This document shows positions 61,667-64,000 of a stretch of 64,000 bases of DNA, one piece after another; position 1 is the stretch's first letter; each line of letters opens with the position of its first letter. Below the pieces are notes generated by a model. That model saw only the letters and a program-made list of their open reading frames with translations, was not told the DNA's origin and did no database searches. The stretch covers positions 470,725 to 534,724 of the forward strand of contig CAZRMV010000001.1 of NCBI GenBank assembly GCA_964601275.1. The letters run 5' to 3'. Made by a program: the position numbers and the translations under genes. Source of the DNA: JAOZPE01 sp964601275 (GTDB lineage Bacteria; Krumholzibacteriota; Krumholzibacteriia; JAJRXK01).

Positions 61667-62550
61667 CCGAAGGGGGAGCGCCTTCCATCCTCACCATCGA
61701 CGTCGAGGAATGGTTCCACGCCCACAACTACGCGAGCCGGGTCGACCCGGCGAGCTGGGAGGGCCGTGAGCGCCACGCCCGCGAGGGCGTCGATCGTCTG
61801 CTCGAACTGTGCGACGAGCTGTCGATCCGGGCCACCTGGTTCATCCTGGGCTGGCTGGCCGAGCGCGACCCCACCCTGGTGCGGCGCATCGCCGAGGCGG
61901 GACACGAGGTGGGCTGTCATTCCTACGTCCATCCCATCGTCTACGAAATGAGCCCCGAGGCCTTCCGGGAAGATGTCCGGCGCGGGCGGGATGCGCTGCA
62001 GGACGCGCTGGGCCAGGCAGTCCACTTGTACCGGGCGCCGAGCTTCACCATCACGCCACCCGCGTACTGGGCGCTTCAGATCCTGGCCGAGGAGGGCTTC
62101 CGGATCGATTCATCGCTCTTTCCCGTGAGCCATCCGCGCTACGGCAACCCCCGTGGACCCCGCCAGCCGTTCGTGCTGGGCTCGGTGGAAGGGCTGCTCG
62201 TGCTGCCCATGACCACGCTGCGCCTGCCGGGACGCAACCTGCCGTTCAGCGGGGGAGGATACTTCCGCCTGCTTCCCCTGGCCGCGGTGCGTCTGGGGGC
62301 CTGGTGGGTGCGGACCCGGCAGGGAGAGCCGGTGGTCTACTACTTCCACCCCTGGGAACTCGACGCCCACCGGCCCGAGGTCGATCTGGGTTTCTGGCAG
62401 GACCTGCGCAGCCGCGGGGGCAAGAAGGATCTGCACCGCAAGCTCGTCCGCGCCCTGCGGGGCAAGGCGATGGTCACCCTGGGGGAGTGGGCGGAAAGCG
62501 TGCGGCCTGCGGCCACGGTGGTGGGTGGGGTTGGGGAGATCGAAGGATGA
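61663..62550 (+). CDS. Polysaccharide deacetylase, XrtA/PEP-CTERM-associated (DUF3473-type)
   Basis: A 295-residue NodB-fold deacetylase. SILTIDVEEWFHAHNY gives the catalytic/metal Asp, GHEVGCHSYVHPIVYEMSPE the metal His pair, LYRAPSFTIT the RAP motif, then GFRIDSSLFPVSHPRYGNP and YYFHPWELD. This combination, with the last two segments, is that of the deacetylases that accompany exosortase A loci. It would remove N-acetyl groups from a surface polysaccharide. The GTG overlaps the Stp1-type gene stop; it is the last gene of the block. Confidence 0.88.
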   Translation: MTEGGAPSILTIDVEEWFHAHNYASRVDPASWEGRERHAREGVDRLLELCDELSIRATWFILGWLAERDPTLVRRIAEAGHEVGCHSYVHPIVYEMSPEAFREDVRRGRDALQDALGQAVHLYRAPSFTITPPAYWALQILAEEGFRIDSSLFPVSHPRYGNPRGPRQPFVLGSVEGLLVLPMTTLRLPGRNLPFSGGGYFRLLPLAAVRLGAWWVRTRQGEPVVYYFHPWELDAHRPEVDLGFWQDLRSRGGKKDLHRKLVRALRGKAMVTLGEWAESVRPAATVVGGVGEIEG

Positions 62551-62611
62551 CTCGAGCCGATCGAGGGGCTGTTCCCTGGCGCGGGAACGGTCTGCACGGT
62601 CTCGTTCCGCT

Positions 62612-63406
62612 TCACGGCTCCAGGTGGTAGTACTGCGGCCGGCGGTCTTCGAGCAGATCGTTGGCCGGTGTCGCGTGCTTGTCGCGCGCCCGGGCGGGGT
62701 CGATCTTCACCACCAGGACCTTCTCTTCTTCCTCCTGGATTTGGCCGAGCACCTTGCCGCCGGGACCGACCGCCTGCGATCCGCAGCGGAATCGCAAAGT
62801 GGTGCCGTCGAGTTCGTCGCAGCCGGCGCGGTTGGCGGTGAAGATGAAGACGCCGTTCTCCAGCGCGCGTGTGATCATCGCGGCCGGGCACAGGTCCATC
62901 ACCAGGTTGGACGGATGCAGGATGACATCGGCGCCGTCCAGGGCCAGGCTGCGCGCGGTCTCGGGAAAGCGCCAGTCGAAGCAGATCATCACTCCCAGGC
63001 GCGCGTTGCGCCAGGGGGCCACCGGAGGAGCGAGGTTGCCCGCGTCGAAGATCTTCTTCTCGTTGTGGAAGAGATGCAGCTTGCGGTAGTGGGCGATGCG
63101 TCCCTCAGGGCCGACCACCACCGCGCTGTTGTACAGGGCGTCTCCGTCGCGTTCGACGAAGCCCGCGCAGAAGGCGGCGTCGTGTTCTTTCGCCCAGCGT
63201 CGCAGTGTGTCCTGGATGGGGCCGTGGTCCAGCTCCTCGGCGAAACCGGCGAGCTGCTGCCGGTCACGAAAGAGGTAGCCGGTGGCGAAGAGTTCGGGCA
63301 GCACGAAGAGCTCGGCCCGGTGGCCGTCGAGGAGAGCTTCGACCGCGTCGAGGTTCTCCTGGACCGCGTGCAGGCGGGGGGCGTTCTGGACCAGGGCGAT
63401 GTTCAT
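62612..63406 (-). CDS. Nitrilase-superfamily carbon-nitrogen hydrolase
   Basis: A 264-residue amidohydrolase with the Glu-Lys-Cys triad: E38 in VLPELFATGY, K109 in HYRKLHLF and C142 in VMICFDWRFPE. YNSAVVVGPEGRIAHYRK and NRAGCDELDG are also typical. It hydrolyses an amide or carbamoyl group in the cytoplasm; candidate activities include omega-amidase and N-carbamoyl hydrolase, which sequence alone does not resolve. The ATG at 63406 lies directly before the first strand MNIALVQN. It faces the deacetylase gene tail to tail. Confidence 0.85.
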   Translation of the reverse strand: MNIALVQNAPRLHAVQENLDAVEALLDGHRAELFVLPELFATGYLFRDRQQLAGFAEELDHGPIQDTLRRWAKEHDAAFCAGFVERDGDALYNSAVVVGPEGRIAHYRKLHLFHNEKKIFDAGNLAPPVAPWRNARLGVMICFDWRFPETARSLALDGADVILHPSNLVMDLCPAAMITRALENGVFIFTANRAGCDELDGTTLRFRCGSQAVGPGGKVLGQIQEEEEKVLVVKIDPARARDKHATPANDLLEDRRPQYYHLEP

Positions 63407-63602
63407 GGGGGCTCTTCTACCTCCGCGGCTCGAGCGTGGCTTCGTCCGGCTTGGCGGACCGAACGGTGAGGCCGGGTTTCCGGGGTCGGGCGATCCGGGG
63501 GAGTTCCCGGATGCGTGTGACCGACAGTGTATCCTTCACCGCCGGGTGGGAACAGGGTATTCTGGGGGGGAATGATCGCCTCCCGGAAGGTTGGTTGGGA
63601 GC

Positions 63603-63749
63603 GTGCAGCGATCGGGACGGCCGCCAAGGCTCATGCAGGAGATGCGCGGGGCCCTGAGGGCGCGACACTACATCAAGACCATGATGATCTATACCCACGT
63701 TCTGAACCGAGGCCCGGCGGGGGTTCGTAGCCCAGCAGACAGGTCATAG
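63603..63749 (+). pseudogene. Internally deleted remnant of an integron-type tyrosine recombinase
   Basis: A 48-codon frame from GTG 63603 to TAG 63747-63749. Its first half, RPPRLMQEMRGALRARHY, looks like the N-terminus of IntI-type integrases (which continue S-x-R-T-E-x-A-Y), and its second half, YTHVLNRGPAGVRSPADR, is nearly identical to their C-terminal end, including the nucleophile Tyr of MIYTHVLNRG. The 260 or so residues between, including the Arg-Lys-His-Arg catalytic residues, are missing; the junction follows the HY pair. No attI, attC site or cassette array could be recognised around it. The flanks are non-coding, so this is a relic and not an active recombinase. Confidence 0.75.
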
Positions 63750-63828
63750 GACGGTGAGTTCATGAAGATCCGCATAACCTCCCCGAATATGTGGCGGAAT
63801 CTGACGCAACCCATGAAAGCGCTTGCAT

Positions 63829-63856
63829 TTGACGTTGAATGGGGCTGTATTCTGAT
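63829..63856 (+). promoter_or_regulatory. Promoter candidate for the gene at the right edge
   Basis: TTGACG (63829-63834) and TCTGAT (63851-63856) are 16 bases apart in a locally AT-richer stretch. The start codon at 63969 lies about 110 bases further on. Confidence 0.4.
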
Positions 63857-63968
63857 GGCATCATATCGGGGTGGAGAGGAGAGGGCTCGGACTTATCGGG
63901 ATCCGGGGAATCATTGTTATGCGCAATCAGAGAATAGCTCGCTAGTGGTGCAGAAGGGAGATCGGCAG

Positions 63969-64000
63969 ATGAGATCCATCATAATCGGAATCGTGAGCCT
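63969..64000 (+). CDS. Start of a probable exported protein (truncated by window edge)
   Basis: ATG at 63969 is preceded eight bases upstream by AGAAGGGAG, a strong ribosome site, and opens MRSIIIGIVS, the beginning of a signal peptide or membrane segment. Only ten codons are inside the window, so nothing can be said about function. The 219 bases between the integrase remnant and this start hold a promoter candidate and no other gene. Confidence 0.4.
   Translation, partial: MRSIIIGIVS

Noticed and set aside
63750..63968. Possible attI/attC site next to the integrase remnant
   Set aside because: Short AAC-containing cores such as GCATAAC occur, but no matching complementary core at attC distance could be paired.
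1..64000. CRISPR array, tRNA, rRNA or insertion sequence
   Set aside because: Gene gaps are short; none shows regularly spaced repeats, cloverleaf-like segments, rRNA sequence or terminal inverted repeats around a transposase.

Overview
This window looks like a GC-rich, Gram-negative, uncultured bacterium, most likely a metagenome-assembled genome (there is one 100-N scaffold gap). The Gram-negative call rests on outer-membrane beta-barrel-like proteins, two lipoproteins with lipoboxes, a periplasmic cytochrome c maturation system and surface-polysaccharide genes. Two secreted proteins end in a FlgD-like Ig tail (one preceded by the HPNPFNP-type linker), a habit of the FCB superphylum and of candidate phyla such as Krumholzibacteriota, Eisenbacteria and Latescibacterota. 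I place the organism there by inference; no rRNA or other phylogenetic marker in the window settles it. No tRNA, rRNA, CRISPR array or intact mobile element was seen.

Layout. 1-8.2 kb (+ strand): end of an outer-membrane protein, a low-molecular-weight phosphatase/arsenate reductase-like protein, a B12-dependent ribonucleotide reductase (nrdJ) with a candidate NrdR box and a clear terminator, pyruvate kinase, a cytochrome c lipoprotein coupled to a propeller-like protein, and a small outer-membrane protein. 8.2-10 kb (-): mqnD of the futalosine menaquinone pathway and a cysteine-rich secreted orphan. 10.2-16.2 kb (-): an eight-gene cytochrome c maturation operon ccmE-ccmF-(CcmI-like zinc ribbon)-(SHOCT-like membrane protein)-ccmA-B-C-D. 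Its CcmE carries a Cys in place of the usual heme-binding His, and no ccmG or ccmH is present. 16.5-27 kb: a 1,485-residue secreted protein, a small membrane protein, a phosphatase-like secreted protein, a methyltransferase, a Nudix/metallo-beta-lactamase fusion and aminopeptidase P. 27.1-35.7 kb (-): saccharopine dehydrogenase-like protein, M61 peptidase, methylmalonyl-CoA mutase small and large subunits and the MeaB chaperone in one tightly packed operon, followed by a DUF2304 protein. 36-41 kb: small proteins, a stand-alone 5'-3' exonuclease, an enoyl-CoA hydratase/isomerase family protein, a FabL-like enoyl-ACP reductase and acylphosphatase.

41-62.6 kb is a surface-polysaccharide region in two blocks. 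The first has an acetyltransferase, glycosyltransferases and an O-antigen-ligase-like protein. The second has three or four glycosyltransferases, a FemAB-like protein and a polysaccharide deacetylase, and closely resembles the XrtA/PEP-CTERM-associated exopolysaccharide loci. Between the blocks lie a large secreted protein related to exo-rhamnogalacturonan lyases (PcRGLX/YetA type), an SdrD-B-like lipoprotein and a tricorn-type protease. No exosortase or PEP-CTERM protein is in view.

The window closes with a nitrilase-family amidohydrolase, an internally deleted remnant of an integron-type tyrosine recombinase (63.6-63.75 kb) and the first codons of a probable secreted protein.

How the genes fit together: NrdJ and methylmalonyl-CoA mutase/MeaB both imply a cobalamin supply. 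MqnD, the Ccm system and the cytochrome lipoprotein point to menaquinone-linked respiration with c-type cytochromes. Aminopeptidase P, the M61 peptidase, tricorn and the mutase fit peptide and amino-acid catabolism feeding propionyl-CoA into succinyl-CoA.
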